NCBI GenBank assembly: GCA_963783945.1
Contig: CAWAPS010000037.1
Coordinates: 1 to 64,000 of the forward strand
Reading direction: 5' to 3'
Source of the DNA: CAWAPS01 sp963783945
GTDB lineage: Bacteria; Actinomycetota; Acidimicrobiia; Acidimicrobiales; Palsa-688
DNA: 64,000 nt
In this document: positions 27,134 to 38,114 of the stretch, in pieces
Numbering within the stretch: the first letter of the stretch is position 1
Layout of the letters: the number at the start of each line of letters is the position of its first letter
Program-made: the position numbers and the translations under genes
Notes under the pieces: generated by a model
The model's input: the letters and a program-made list of their open reading frames with translations, nothing else
What the model was told of the DNA's origin: nothing
Databases searched by the model: none

Positions 27134-28896
27134 GCCCGCTCACAGCGCAGAACCCGCGCTGGTATCAGACCGCGGTGTTCTATGAAATCCTTGTCCGCGG
27201 CTTCTACGACGGCAACAACGACGGCACCGGCGATCTGGCAGGCATCACGGCCAAGCTCGACTACCTCCAGTGGCTGGGCGTCGATTGCCTGTGGCTGCTG
27301 CCGTTCTACCAGTCTCCACTGCGCGACGGCGGCTACGACATAAGCGACTTCTGGACGATCCTGCCCGAGTACGGCGACCTCGCCGACGCGGTGCAGCTGA
27401 TCGAGCAGGCTCACAAGCGCGGGATCCGCATCATCGCCGACCTGGTGATGAACCACACCTCCGATCAGCACCCCTGGTTCCAGGAGTCCAGGCGCGACCG
27501 GACCAACGCCAAGGCGGATTGGTACGTGTGGAGCGACAACGATTCGGGCTACAGCGACGCCCGGGTCATCTTCGTCGACACGGAGAAGTCCAACTGGACC
27601 TTCGACGCCCAGAGAGGCCAGTACTACTGGCACCGGTTCTTCTTTCATCAGCCGGACCTCAACTACGACAACCCCGAGGTGGCCGAGACCATGGTCGACG
27701 TCTGCCGCTATTGGCTGGACATCGGCCTCGATGGCTTCCGGCTGGATGCCGTTCCCTACCTCTTCGAACGTGAGGGCACCAACTGCGAGAACCTCAGCGA
27801 GACCCATGACTATCTGCGGCGACTTCGCAAGGAGGTCGACACCTTGTATCCCGGGCGGGTTCTCCTGGCCGAGGCCAACCAGTGGCCGGAGGACGTGGTC
27901 GAGTACTTCGGGGCCGGAGATGAGTGCCACATGTGCTTTCACTTCCCCGTGATGCCGCGCATGTTCATGGCGGTGCGTCGAGAGCAGCGGTATCCCGTTA
28001 CCGAGATCCTGGCTCGTACCCCGGAGGTGCCCGACGGCTGCCAGTGGGGGATCTTTCTCCGCAACCACGACGAGCTGACCCTGGAGATGGTCACCGACGA
28101 GGAACGCGACTACATGTGGGCCGAATATGCCAAGGACCCGCGAATGAAGCGAAATATCGGTATCGGCCGCCGGCTGGCCCCTCTCGTGGACAACGACAGA
28201 AGGATCGCCGAGCTACTGCACGCCCTCCTCTTCAGCCTTCCCGGCTCCCCGGTGCTGTACTACGGGGACGAGATCGGGATGGGAGACAACATCTACCTCG
28301 GCGACCGGGATGGGGTCAGGACCCCGATGCAGTGGTCCCCCGACCGCAACGCCGGTTTCAGCCGGGCCGACTTCGCCCAGCTGTACCTACCCCCTCTGAT
28401 GGACCCCGTCTACGGCTTTCAATCGGTCAACGTCGAAGCCGGGATGCGAAATTCGAGCTCGATCCTCCATTGGATGAGACGGATGCTCGAAGTGCGTAAG
28501 CAACACCCCGTGTTCGGCACCGGTTCGTTCGAGGTAATCTCCGCCGACAACCCATCGGTACTTGCGTACATCCGAACCGTGGCAACCGACGACAGGGAGG
28601 ACGGCCAACCCGGGCGGGATCAGGCCGAGCCGGGAGACGACCCGGGTCCGGGCCCGGATGGCGACGAATTCGGGGTCGGCGCGGACCGCACGGCCGACAC
28701 CGTGCTGTGCGTGTGCAACCTATCCAGGCTGGCCCAGCCGGCCGAGCTGCCTCTCCAGAGGTGGGAGGGAAAGGTTCCAATCGAGCTGCTCGGCCGGGTT
28801 CCGTTTCCCCGCATCGGTGAGCTGCCGTACTTCGTCACCCTGGCCCCGTACGGCTTCTACTGGTTCGAGCTGTCCGACTTCCAGGGCGGCCCGTGA
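27127..28896 (+). CDS. treS: Trehalose synthase (maltose alpha-D-glucosyltransferase)
   Basis: GH13_16 enzyme interconverting maltose and trehalose, 589 aa. The sequence opens with WYQTAVFYEILVRGFYDGN, has the nucleophile in DGFRLDAVPYL, the acid/base in LLAEANQWPE and the transition-state Asp in LRNHDELTLEM. Between the barrel and the C-terminal beta domain lies a polar, Gly/Asp/Pro-rich insert (about 490-520) that is probably disordered. Start overlaps glgE by 7 nt; its stop overlaps the mak start. No Mak fusion, unlike some bacteria. Confidence 0.96.
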   Translation: MVSPLTAQNPRWYQTAVFYEILVRGFYDGNNDGTGDLAGITAKLDYLQWLGVDCLWLLPFYQSPLRDGGYDISDFWTILPEYGDLADAVQLIEQAHKRGIRIIADLVMNHTSDQHPWFQESRRDRTNAKADWYVWSDNDSGYSDARVIFVDTEKSNWTFDAQRGQYYWHRFFFHQPDLNYDNPEVAETMVDVCRYWLDIGLDGFRLDAVPYLFEREGTNCENLSETHDYLRRLRKEVDTLYPGRVLLAEANQWPEDVVEYFGAGDECHMCFHFPVMPRMFMAVRREQRYPVTEILARTPEVPDGCQWGIFLRNHDELTLEMVTDEERDYMWAEYAKDPRMKRNIGIGRRLAPLVDNDRRIAELLHALLFSLPGSPVLYYGDEIGMGDNIYLGDRDGVRTPMQWSPDRNAGFSRADFAQLYLPPLMDPVYGFQSVNVEAGMRNSSSILHWMRRMLEVRKQHPVFGTGSFEVISADNPSVLAYIRTVATDDREDGQPGRDQAEPGDDPGPGPDGDEFGVGADRTADTVLCVCNLSRLAQPAELPLQRWEGKVPIELLGRVPFPRIGELPYFVTLAPYGFYWFELSDFQGGP

Positions 28897-30251
28897 TGGG
28901 CGCCGACTGGCCCATCGGGCTCGACCCGCTCCTGCCCGGATACCTGGCAGCCCAACGCTGGTACTCCGGCACGGAGGTACCCGATCCGGGCTGGGTCCGG
29001 GTCGACTGGACGCGCGACTTGTGGACAGACGACGAAGGCATCCGGCGGCTGTGGCAGGTAGTCGTTTCCGTCGGCTCCAACCGCTATCACCTCCTACTCG
29101 GAGAGCGGCCGGCCGGCGAGCGGGCCGACTTCTTGCACGGGCACGAGGAGGCGGTGGTCGGGGCACTGGAGAGCTCCTACTTCTACGACGCCACCCTCGA
29201 CGCCGAGCTGGCCAAGATCCTGCTGTCGGTCGCGAGTGGTGGGGCCGAGAAGGCGACGTTCGCCCGGCCGCTGGCGGTGGAGCAGTCGAACACCTCCCTC
29301 GTCTATGACGATCGTCTGATCCTGAAGGTGTTCCGCCGGCTGCATCCGGGGCGCAACGCCGACGTCGAGGTGACAACCGCCCTTGCCGGGGCTGGCTTCG
29401 CCCATGTGGCCATCCCTCTTGTCGAATGGCGCGAGCAGGAGTACGACCTGGCATTCGGGCAGGAGTTCCTCGCCGGGGCCTCGGAAGGATGGGCTATGGC
29501 GCTCACGTCCCTACGCAATTTCTTCAGCGGCGAGTCGACCCTCCCCGAGGAGGCCGGGGGCGACTTCGCCGCCGAGGCGGAGAGACTCGGGCGGGTGACA
29601 GCCGAGATGCACACGGTGCTGCGGGCCGTCTTCGGCCGGGCCCCGGGCCGCGACGCCTATGAGGAATGGACCGCCCTGATCGAAGGACTACCCGGCCGGC
29701 TGGCGGCGGCGTCCGAGATCGCGGGCAAGGACCTGGGCGGTACGGCCGGGCCGCTGCTCGCCCGCCTGCGGGAGGTTTCCGACCCGGGCCCGGGGATCCG
29801 GACTCACGGCGATTTCCACCTGGGTCAAGTCATGCGCACGGACTCGGGGTGGTACGTGCTTGACTTCGAGGGAGAGCCGGCCCGGCTGCCCCACGAGCGG
29901 GGCATGGCAGCGTCTCCCCTGAAGGACGTCACCGGCATGTTGAGGTCGTTCCACTACGCCACCCGGCAGGCGGTGCGGGAGTGGCCGGAGCCCGACCGGG
30001 CCGGGCTCGAGAGCAGGGCCCAGGCCTGGGAGGCCCGTAACCGCCAAGCCTACCTCGACGGGTATCGCGAGTGGCCCGATATCGAAGCTCTCCTGCCGGA
30101 GCCCGGCCAGGCTGACGACGTCATGGCCGCCTACGAGCTCGACAAGGCGCTCTACGAGCTCGATTACGAGTTGGCTCACCGGCCGGAGTGGGTAGGTATA
30201 CCGCTCGAAGCTCTCGACCGATTCATGCACGGAGCCGATGCAAGTGAATGA
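28893..30251 (+). CDS. mak: Maltokinase (Pep2 type)
   Basis: ATP-dependent kinase that turns maltose into maltose 1-phosphate, the donor for GlgE. 452 aa. The N-terminal cap has LLPGYLAAQRWYSG; the kinase core has THGDFHLGQV as the catalytic loop and LDFEGEPARLPHER as the metal-binding loop. Third gene of the operon; GTG start overlaps the treS stop. Together TreS, Mak and GlgE form the trehalose-to-glucan route, with GlgB adding branches. Confidence 0.95.
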   Translation: MMGADWPIGLDPLLPGYLAAQRWYSGTEVPDPGWVRVDWTRDLWTDDEGIRRLWQVVVSVGSNRYHLLLGERPAGERADFLHGHEEAVVGALESSYFYDATLDAELAKILLSVASGGAEKATFARPLAVEQSNTSLVYDDRLILKVFRRLHPGRNADVEVTTALAGAGFAHVAIPLVEWREQEYDLAFGQEFLAGASEGWAMALTSLRNFFSGESTLPEEAGGDFAAEAERLGRVTAEMHTVLRAVFGRAPGRDAYEEWTALIEGLPGRLAAASEIAGKDLGGTAGPLLARLREVSDPGPGIRTHGDFHLGQVMRTDSGWYVLDFEGEPARLPHERGMAASPLKDVTGMLRSFHYATRQAVREWPEPDRAGLESRAQAWEARNRQAYLDGYREWPDIEALLPEPGQADDVMAAYELDKALYELDYELAHRPEWVGIPLEALDRFMHGADASE

Positions 30252-32439
30252 CCGCGAACTGGATCTTGTCGCATCCGGCCGCCACGGGGACCCACACCGG
30301 ATCCTGGGCCGCCACGAAGGACTCGTACGGGCATTCCGGCCGGGCGCCGCCTCAGTGAAGCTCCTCACGGGTACGGCGGCGGCGCCCGATGTCACTGACA
30401 TGGTCCGCGTCCATCCGGCTGGGGTTTTCGAAGGGGCGATCGACGAGTCCGCCACCGACTATCGCCTCGAGGCCGTGTACGAGCGCAAGGGCGAGGTTTC
30501 GACGTTCCGCTTCGATGATCCTTATCGAACCTGGCCGACGCTCGGCGAGCTCGACCTCCACCTGTTCGCCGAGGGACGGCACCATCGGCTGTGGGACGTC
30601 CTCGGATCTCACCCCCGAGTCCACGACGGGATGGAAGGCGTCTCGTTCGCGGTCTGGGCACCCAACGCCCGAGCGGTACGGGTCGTCGGGGACTGGAACT
30701 TCTGGGACGGCCGGGTCAACCCCATGCGGTCGCTCGGGTCTTCGGGAGTGTGGGAGCTGTTCGTTCCCGGGGTGCCCGTCGGCGCCCGCTACAAGTATGA
30801 GATCGTCACCGCCGACGAGCGGCTGATCTTGAAGACCGACCCGCTGGCCTTTCTGCTGGAGGTGCCACCGTCGACGGCCAGCATCGTCGTGGGCCCCTCG
30901 ACCCACGAATGGGGGACGCGGCGTGGATGGAGGACAGGGCCTCGGTAGACGGGATGCACCGTCCGATGGCGATCTACGAGTTGCACATCGGGTCCTGGCG
31001 GCGAACCGATGACGGCGCAGGAGGCCGCCGGCCCCTGACCTATCGGGAGCTGGCCCGGCAACTGCCGGACTACGTGGCCGGTCTCGGTTTCACCCACGTG
31101 GAATTCATGCCGGTCGCGGAGCACCCCTTCAGCGGATCCTGGGGGTACCAGGTCTCCGGCTATTACGCCCCGTCCTCGCGCTTCGGTGAGCCGGACGACT
31201 TCCGTGTCCTGGTCGACGCGCTTCACCAGCGGGGGGTTGGAGTGATCGTCGATTGGGTGCCGGCCCACTTCCCTCGCGACGAGTTCGCGCTCAGCGCGCT
31301 TCGACGGGACCGCGCTTTACGAGCACGGCGACCCCCGGCAGGGTGAGCACCCCGACTGGGGGACTTTGATATTCAACTTCGGCCGGACCGAGGTCCGTAA
31401 CTTCCTGGTGGCCAACGCCCTCTACTGGATAGGTGAATTCCATGTCGACGGGCTCCGCGTCGACGCCGTGGCCTCCATCCTCTACCTCGATTACTCCAGG
31501 AACGAAGGGGAATGGGTACCGAATCGGTTCGGCGGCCGGGAGAACCTGGAGGCGGTGGAGTTCCTGAAGGAAGTCAACCAGGCGGTCTTCGGCGAGCATC
31601 CGGGAGCAACCATGATCGCCGAGGAATCCACCGCCTGGCCCGGTGTGTCCCGGCCGACCTACCTGGGCGGGCTCGGCTTCGGCTTCAAGTGGAACATGGG
31701 ATGGATGCACGACACCCTCGACTACTTCCACTACGACCCGATCCATCGCCGCTACCACCACGGAGAGCTGACGTTCGGTCTGCTGTACGCCTGGTCGGAG
31801 AACTTCATCCTGCCGCTCTCACACGACGAAGTGGTCCACGGAAAGAGCTCCTTGCTCAACAAGATGCCGGGCGATCGGCGGCAACAGCTCGCCAACCTCC
31901 GGTGCCTGTACGCGTGGATGTGGGCCCACCCCGGCAAGCAGATGCTGTTCATGGGGGCGGAGCTGGGCCAGGAACGGGAGTGGGATCACGACACCGAGCT
32001 GGACTGGTGGATCCTCGACACCTGGGAGGACCACCGTCGCCTCCACTCGATGGTCGCGGACCTCAACCTGATTTACCGCTCCCGACCGGCGCTCTGGGAG
32101 GAAGACTTTCAAGAATCCGGGTTCGAGTGGATAGACGCCGACGATTCGGATCAGAGCGTTCTGTCCTTTCTCCGGCGGCGTCGGGAACGCGACGCCGGCG
32201 ACGGGGCCGTCGTCTGCGTCGCCAACCTGACTCCGGTGCCGCGGCACGGCTACCGGATCGGGCTTCCGGCCCCTGGTCGGTGGGGAGAGTTGCTCAACAC
32301 CGACGCCCGGGAGTGGGGCGGAACCGGAATGGGAAACCTCGGCGCGGTCTATGCCGAGGATGTCCGCTGGCATGGCCGTCCGTGGTCGGCGCGGCTGACC
32401 CTCCCTCCGCTGAGCGTGCTCTGGTTCGCCGCTGACTGA
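30238..32439 (+). CDS. glgB: 1,4-alpha-glucan branching enzyme (frame broken twice: near 30911 and 31296)
   Basis: Forms alpha-1,6 branches in glucan; 733 aa after correction, the normal length. The frame reads from ATG 30238 to the G-tract at 30911-30915, which is one G short (HEWG then DAAWMEDRA). It then runs in the second frame to about 31296, where one surplus base separates FALS from RFDGTALYEHGD and returns the reading to the first frame. Catalytic landmarks are intact: GLRVDAVASILYLDYSR, MIAEESTAWP and LSHDEVVHGK. The two indels compensate, and the protein between them matches the family, so these are more likely sequencing errors than mutations. Confidence 0.93.
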
Positions 32440-32538
32440 CGCACGTCTTTGCCGCGGTGACGCGACCGGACCCCTGCCAGGATCCAGGGCCGCACCCGCC
32501 TGCAACCGCCGCCTGTGACCTAAGGAATCCGCCGTCGC

Positions 32539-33525
32539 CTACGCGGGCGCCGCCACTTCCATCCGGAGGTCTTCGGCCGCCTGCTCGGGCGGCACGACAT
32601 TTATGAGCACCCCGGAACCCATCTCGAATCCCCCGCGCGTCGAGATCTTCGGTACCACGTGCACATGCCAGTGAAAGTCGGCTTCGAGCCGGAATGGGGC
32701 CGAATGGAACATCAGGTTGTAGGCCACGTCGCCGACCTTGGATCGAAGCGCCGCCAGGGCCCGGCGCACCGAGACCCCGATCGCTGCGAGATCCTCGCCG
32801 TCGGCGTCGTGCAGGTGGGTCTGGTGATTGTGAGGAATGATCAGCATCTCGTAGGGGGTGCCGCTCCAGAACGGGCAGATCGTCGCTACCCGGTCGTCGG
32901 CGTAGACCATGCGGTGGCCGGTGTCCTCTTCAGCGTCGATCACCGCGCACAACAGGCAGTTGCCCTGGAAACGGGCGAAGCCGGCCAGTTCGTTGGCGGC
33001 CTCGCCCGGGATGAACGGCATCGACATCAGCTGCCCGTGCGGGTGCTCGATCGACGCCCCGGCCTCGCGGCCGGAGTTGACCACGGCCTGGCTGTAGCGC
33101 AGACCTGGCGCGCTGGCATGTTCGAGCATCCGGTCGCGGATGGCCTCCATGACCAGGGCGGCGTGGGCATCGCTCAGGTCGGCCCAGCTCCCGTGGTGCT
33201 CGGGAGTGAGGACCAGGACGTCATGGATCCCGCTCGCCGGCGCCTGGGTGTAAACGGGGCCAAGGTGGGTCACGACCATCGGCTCGGCGCCGCTGAAAGC
33301 CGGGTAGAGGTTGGCAACCACCCGGACTGCCCAGTGGCCGTCGAGGCTGTAGCTCGTCAGCACCGGGGCGACGTCAGTCTCCTGGCCGGGACAGAACGGG
33401 CACGGGCGGTGAGTATCGTCCTGGACGGGCAGCCGCCGGGAGAGAAAGTCCGATGGGCGGCGGGCCCGGTCTCCCGCGATCACGACCCACCGTCCCGTCA
33501 TGGGGTCGAGCCGAAGCTGGCTCAT
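32539..33525 (-). CDS. galT: Galactose-1-phosphate uridylyltransferase
   Basis: Leloir pathway HIT-family enzyme exchanging UMP between UDP-glucose and galactose 1-phosphate. 328 aa. CPFCPGQE supplies zinc-ligand cysteines and the nucleophile histidine is in the IEHPHGQL motif; HWHVHVVPKI follows at the C-terminus. It faces glgB with about 100 nt between the stops, linking galactose entry to the glucan genes. No other gal genes are in view. Confidence 0.93.
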   Translation of the reverse strand: MSQLRLDPMTGRWVVIAGDRARRPSDFLSRRLPVQDDTHRPCPFCPGQETDVAPVLTSYSLDGHWAVRVVANLYPAFSGAEPMVVTHLGPVYTQAPASGIHDVLVLTPEHHGSWADLSDAHAALVMEAIRDRMLEHASAPGLRYSQAVVNSGREAGASIEHPHGQLMSMPFIPGEAANELAGFARFQGNCLLCAVIDAEEDTGHRMVYADDRVATICPFWSGTPYEMLIIPHNHQTHLHDADGEDLAAIGVSVRRALAALRSKVGDVAYNLMFHSAPFRLEADFHWHVHVVPKISTRGGFEMGSGVLINVVPPEQAAEDLRMEVAAPA

Positions 33526-33714
33526 TGCGCCGTAGGAAGGCGAGGATCGTTGGTCACGTTCAGACGGTACCGCCGCTGGAACCTAAACTCGCGCGCCCCC
33601 CGAACAGGTCACGAATCACCGGAACGATCACGTCGCGGCTGCCCCCGCGGTCTCGAGCATCCACCTCACGTTATCAGGGGGTTGAAAGCCGCCCGGACGG
33701 GCGGCGTACGTCGG

Positions 33715-33720
33715 TACGCT
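33715..33720 (+). promoter_or_regulatory. -10 box of the cysteine desulfurase gene, leaderless type
   Basis: TACGCT, 8 nt before the GTG at 33729: the same hexamer and spacing as at prfA. Confidence 0.5.
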
Positions 33721-33728
33721 CTAAGGCT

Positions 33729-34862
33729 GTGCTGGCGTACCTGGACCACGCCGCCAGCGGACCCGTTCATCCCGCCGCGGCAGAAGCCATGACCCCCTGG
33801 CTCACGCGTCGGTTCGGCAACCCGTCCGGCGCCCATCAAGTGGCCCGGGCGGCGCGCGCCGCGGTCGACGAGGCAAGAGACGTGGTCGCCGATTTTCTCG
33901 GAGTGGAGCCGGGCGGGATCACCTTCACGTCCGGAGGAACCGAGTCCGACAACCTCGCCATCCTGGGCGCGGTGGCCGCCCGCCCCGGTCCGGTCGTGGT
34001 CTCCGCGGTGGAGCACCCGGCGGTGATCGAGTCGGCCAGGGCCAGCGGCCAGGAGGTGCGAATCGTCCCCGTGGACGCCGACGGCCAAGTCAACGTCGAC
34101 GGTTTGCGCCGGCTGCTCGATCCCGACGTGGCCATCGTGTCCGTCCAGCTGGTCAACCACGAGACGGGTGCGGTACAGCATCTGGGTGGGATCGCACGGA
34201 GAGTCCGGAAGCTGGCCCCGCGTGCCATATTTCACACCGACGCCGTGCAGGCCGCAGCCTGGATGGACCTGTCGGTTGCCGCCGGCGACGCCGATCTCGT
34301 CAGCATCAGCGGCCACAAGGCCGGCGGCCCGCAGGGGGTGGGGGTGCTGGCGGCCAGGGGCCATCAGCAGTTGCGTGCGATCATCCACGGAGGGGGGCAG
34401 GAGCGCGAGTTGCGCAGCGGGACCCAGAATGTGGCCGCGATCGCCGGCCTGGGGGCGGCGGTCGCCGCTCTCGGGCCCCAGCGCCAGCCGGCCGGACAGC
34501 GGGTCGGCCGGCTGCGTGACGACCTTTCGGCCCGGATACGCCAGGCCGTCCCCGACGCGGTGGAGACGGCAGCCCGGGGGCCGAGAGCGCCCGGCCATCT
34601 CCACCTGCGCTTCCCCGGGATCGAGAGCGAGTCCCTGCTGGTGCTGCTCGACGAAGCCGGCGTGTGCGCGTCGGCAGGCGCCGCCTGTGCCAGTGGCGCC
34701 ATCGAACCGAGTCCGGTCCTACTGGCCATGGGCGTCGACAAGACCGAAGCCCTGTCGAGCTTGAGGCTCAGCCTCGGCCCGACCACGGCCGGCGCCGAAA
34801 TCGACGCCGCCGTCGCAGCAGTCACCAGCGCCGTCACCCGTTTGCGCGGAGGCGAGCGATGA
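33729..34862 (+). CDS. Cysteine desulfurase (NifS/IscS family)
   Basis: PLP enzyme releasing sulfur from cysteine as a persulfide. 377 aa. It begins LAYLDHAASGP, contains H96, D171 and the PLP lysine K197 in SGHKAGGPQGVG; the active-site loop has C313 and C320 in VCASAGAACASGA. Its ATGA overlap with mnmA argues that it supplies sulfur for tRNA thiolation, as IscS does, although Fe-S cluster supply is also possible. GTG start is set by the TACGCT box; upstream extensions shadow galT. Confidence 0.93.
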   Translation: MLAYLDHAASGPVHPAAAEAMTPWLTRRFGNPSGAHQVARAARAAVDEARDVVADFLGVEPGGITFTSGGTESDNLAILGAVAARPGPVVVSAVEHPAVIESARASGQEVRIVPVDADGQVNVDGLRRLLDPDVAIVSVQLVNHETGAVQHLGGIARRVRKLAPRAIFHTDAVQAAAWMDLSVAAGDADLVSISGHKAGGPQGVGVLAARGHQQLRAIIHGGGQERELRSGTQNVAAIAGLGAAVAALGPQRQPAGQRVGRLRDDLSARIRQAVPDAVETAARGPRAPGHLHLRFPGIESESLLVLLDEAGVCASAGAACASGAIEPSPVLLAMGVDKTEALSSLRLSLGPTTAGAEIDAAVAAVTSAVTRLRGGER

Positions 34863-35893
34863 GGGTTCTCGTTGCCATGTCCGGGGGAGTGGACTCGTCG
34901 GTTGCCGCCGCCCTATTAGCAGGCGAGGGCCACGACGTGGTGGGAGTGACCATGAAGCTCTGGGGCGGTCCCTCCGACACCGGCTGCTGCTCGGTCGCGG
35001 ACGTTGACGACGCCCGCCGGGTGGCTCAGCAGCTGGGCATAGCCCATCACGTGTTCAACTTCAGCGAGGCCTTCGAGCGCCACGTCGTAGGTCCCTATGT
35101 GGCCGACCACGCCTCGGGACGCACGCCGAACCCCTGTGTCGAGTGCAACCGGCACCTGAAGTTCGATCGCCTTCTGGAGCGGGCGGCCTCCCTCGATTTC
35201 GACGCCGTCGCGACGGGTCACTACGCCCGGGTGGTCCGAGGGCCGGGACCGCAGTGGTCGTTGCGGCGCGGGGTGGACCGGGATAAGGACCAGTCCTACG
35301 TCCTCCACATGCTCGGCCAGCAGGAACTGGCCCGGGTGCTGCTCCCAGTGGGCGGCATGGCTAAGTCAGAGGTCCGCGATCAGGCGGCCCGGCTTGGGCT
35401 GCGCACGGCCGCCAAGCCGGACAGCCAGGACGTCTGCTTCATTTCCCGGGTTGACGGCCGGCAGGCCTTTCTGGGCGCCCGCATCCCGCTTCGCCCGGCT
35501 CGGGTAGTCGACGGAACCGGGGCCGAGGTGGGGGAGCTGCCCGCGGTCGAACTGGTGACCGTAGGTCAGCGTCGAGGTATTGGAGCCGGGCCTGATGGCG
35601 AACGGCGTTACGTGGTGTCGGTCGAGCCGCGATCGGCGACAGTCACCGTCGGCCCGGTCGCCGAACTCCTGGTTTCCGCGGTCGCGGTCAGAGAGCCCGT
35701 CTGGGTGAGCTCCCCGCCCGAGCCAGGGGAGCAGCTCGAGGTACAAACGAGCGCCCACGGCCTTCCGGTCGCCGCAACCTGGTCGGCGGAGGGCCGGGTG
35801 GTCGTCGCCGAGCCGGTTCGGCGGGTCGCCCCCGGTCAGAGCGTGGTGCTCTACCGGGGCGATGCCGTGGTCGGTGGCGGTTCGGCCTGCTGA
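34859..35893 (+). CDS. mnmA: tRNA-specific 2-thiouridylase
   Basis: Adenylates and thiolates U34 of tRNA for Lys, Glu and Gln. 344 aa. The PP-loop SGGVDSS is at 8-14, the nucleophile C93 in NPCVECN, and the persulfide-carrying cysteine is in SQDVCFI. A C-terminal beta barrel follows. Start ATG overlaps the stop of the cysteine desulfurase gene, making a two-gene sulfur-transfer operon. Confidence 0.97.
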   Translation: MRVLVAMSGGVDSSVAAALLAGEGHDVVGVTMKLWGGPSDTGCCSVADVDDARRVAQQLGIAHHVFNFSEAFERHVVGPYVADHASGRTPNPCVECNRHLKFDRLLERAASLDFDAVATGHYARVVRGPGPQWSLRRGVDRDKDQSYVLHMLGQQELARVLLPVGGMAKSEVRDQAARLGLRTAAKPDSQDVCFISRVDGRQAFLGARIPLRPARVVDGTGAEVGELPAVELVTVGQRRGIGAGPDGERRYVVSVEPRSATVTVGPVAELLVSAVAVREPVWVSSPPEPGEQLEVQTSAHGLPVAATWSAEGRVVVAEPVRRVAPGQSVVLYRGDAVVGGGSAC

Positions 35894-36053
35894 GAGGCGG
35901 TCGCCAACCCGGGTAACGGCGGGGGCCGGTCCTTGGCCGGTCTTCATGAGCTGCGACGGCGGATGGGATTTGCGGGCGAACGGCCGGCCTGCCTCTTCGA
36001 GCGTCGTTCTGGGCGACAGGCTCGTGACACCCGCCGTCGTCTCACCTCCCCGG

Positions 36054-36059
36054 TATCTT
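36054..36059 (+). promoter_or_regulatory. -10 box of ligA, leaderless type
   Basis: TATCTT, 6 nt before the ATG of ligA. Confidence 0.45.
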
Positions 36060-36065
36060 CGGACT

Positions 36066-38091
36066 ATGACCTCGGCTGCATGGTCGGAGCGCGCCGGCGA
36101 GCTTCGGGAGCTGATCGAGTACCACACCCGGCGGTATTTCGTCGACGACGACCCGGAGATCACCGACGCCGAGTTCGACGCGCTGGTCGCCGAGCTGTCG
36201 GGCATCGAGCGCGACCACCCCGAGCTGGCCCGGCCCGACTCGCCCACCCAGACGGTGGGGGGCCTGGCGTCACCGCTTTTCGCCGAGGTGCGGCATCGGA
36301 CCCCGATGATGTCGCTGGACAAGACGACGAGCTACGAGGAGCTTCTGGCCTGGGGCAAGCGGATGGACCGGTTCATATCGGGCGATGTCGCGTACACCTG
36401 CGAGCTGAAGATCGACGGCCTGGCCATGAGCCTGCTCTACGAGGGCGGGCGGCTGACCCGAGCCGCGACCCGCGGCGACGGCGAGGTCGGCGAGGACGTA
36501 ACCGCCAACGTGCTGACCATCCGGGCCATCCCACACGAGCTGCCCACGCCGCGGCCCGATGTCGTCGAGGTGCGCGGCGAGATCTACATGCCGATCCCGG
36601 CCTTCGACGAGCTCAATCGCGCGCCAGTCCGAGGCCGGAGCGCGCATATTCATCAACCCGCGCAACGCCGCCGCCGGATCGCTGCGGCAGAAGGACGCCG
36701 AGGTCACCGCCGGCCGGGACCTCGGTTTCTGGGCCTATCAGCTCGGGACCGTGGAGGGCGGTCCGGCTTTCTCCCACCACACCGAGACGCTCGACTGGAT
36801 GCGTTCGGCGGGTCTTCCGGTAAACCCCAACATCGAGTTGGTGCACGGGCTCGAGGAGGTCGACAGCTACTGCCGATCATGGCTGGACCGCCGTCACTCC
36901 CTCGACTACGAGATCGACGGCGCGGTGGTCAAGGTTGATGACCTGGCCCAGCGCCGCGAGCTCGGCGCCACTTCGAAGGCGCCGAGGTGGGCTATTGCCT
37001 ACAAGTTCCCCCCGGAGGAGAAGACCACTCTGCTCAAGGGGATCATGGTGTCGATCGGGCGCACCGGGAAGGCCACGCCGTTCGCCATGCTCGAGCCCGT
37101 CACGGTTGGCGGGGCCAAAGTGTCGTTGGCGACGCTGCACAACGAGGACCAGGTGCGCATCAAAGACGTGCGGCCCGGAGACACCGTCGTCGTGAGACGG
37201 GCCGGTGACGTGATCCCCGAGGTGCGCGGCCCGGTCCTGCCGCTGCGGCCGGACGGGCTGCCGGCGTGGACGTTCCCGACGGAGTGCCCGGTGTGCCACC
37301 AACCGCTGGTGCGCCTGGAGGGGGAGAGCGATACCTTCTGCATCAACGAGGCCTGCCCCGGCCAGATCGTGCAGCGGATATCCCACTTCGCCTCGCGCGG
37401 CGGATTGGACATCGAGCACCTGGGCGAGCGGACGGTCAGGCAGTTCCATGAGGCCGGGTTGCTGCAGGACGTCTCGGACATCTATCACCTGGACTACGGG
37501 CGCATCGCCGAGTTCGAGGGATGGGGCGAGACCTCGATCGCCAACCTGCGCGCCGCGGTGGAGGCATCTAAGCAGCGGCCGCTCGCCAACCTCTTGGTCG
37601 CCCTCTCCATTCGCCACCTGGGTGCGACCGGGAGCCAGCTGCTGGCCCGCCATTTCCACCATCTGGACCGCATCCTCGAGGCCAGCGCCGAGGAGCTGGC
37701 CAATGTCGAGGGGGTGGGTCCGATCATCGGGGCCAGTGTGCAGCGGTTCTTCGCCAACGAGAGCAACCGGGCTCTCGTCGAGCGCCTCCGCGCCGCCGGG
37801 CTCAACCTGGAGGGGCCAGGAGCTCCGGAGCAGCTCCAGGTTCTCGAGGGGGCCTCGGTGGTCGTTACCGGAACCCTCGAAGGGTGGTCGCGCGAGGCTG
37901 CGGAGGACGCCGTCAAGTCTCGGGGCGGCAAGAGCCCGGGCAGCGTCTCGAAGAAGACCACGGCGCTCGTCGTGGGCACCGAGCCGGGCGGAGCCAAGCT
38001 GCGACGGGCCGAGGAGCTCGGCATTCCGGTCCTCGACGAGGCCGGCTTTGCTCACCTGCTCGAAACGGGAGAGCTGCCGCCTCACAACTAG
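36066..38091 (+). CDS. ligA: NAD-dependent DNA ligase (frame broken by one extra base near 36621)
   Basis: Essential replication and repair ligase using NAD+. About 674 aa after dropping one base in the GCGCGCC run near 36621 (AFDELNR to RQSEAGARIFINPRN). Domain order is normal: Ia/adenylation domain with the AMP lysine in ELKIDGLAMS, OB fold, a four-cysteine zinc finger (CPVC and CINEAC), HhH region and C-terminal BRCT (VVVTGTLEGWSREA). Each side is fully conserved, so this essential gene is presumably intact in the organism. Confidence 0.95.
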
Positions 38092-38114
38092 GACGCTCCC
38101 GAAGTAATCGCCAA

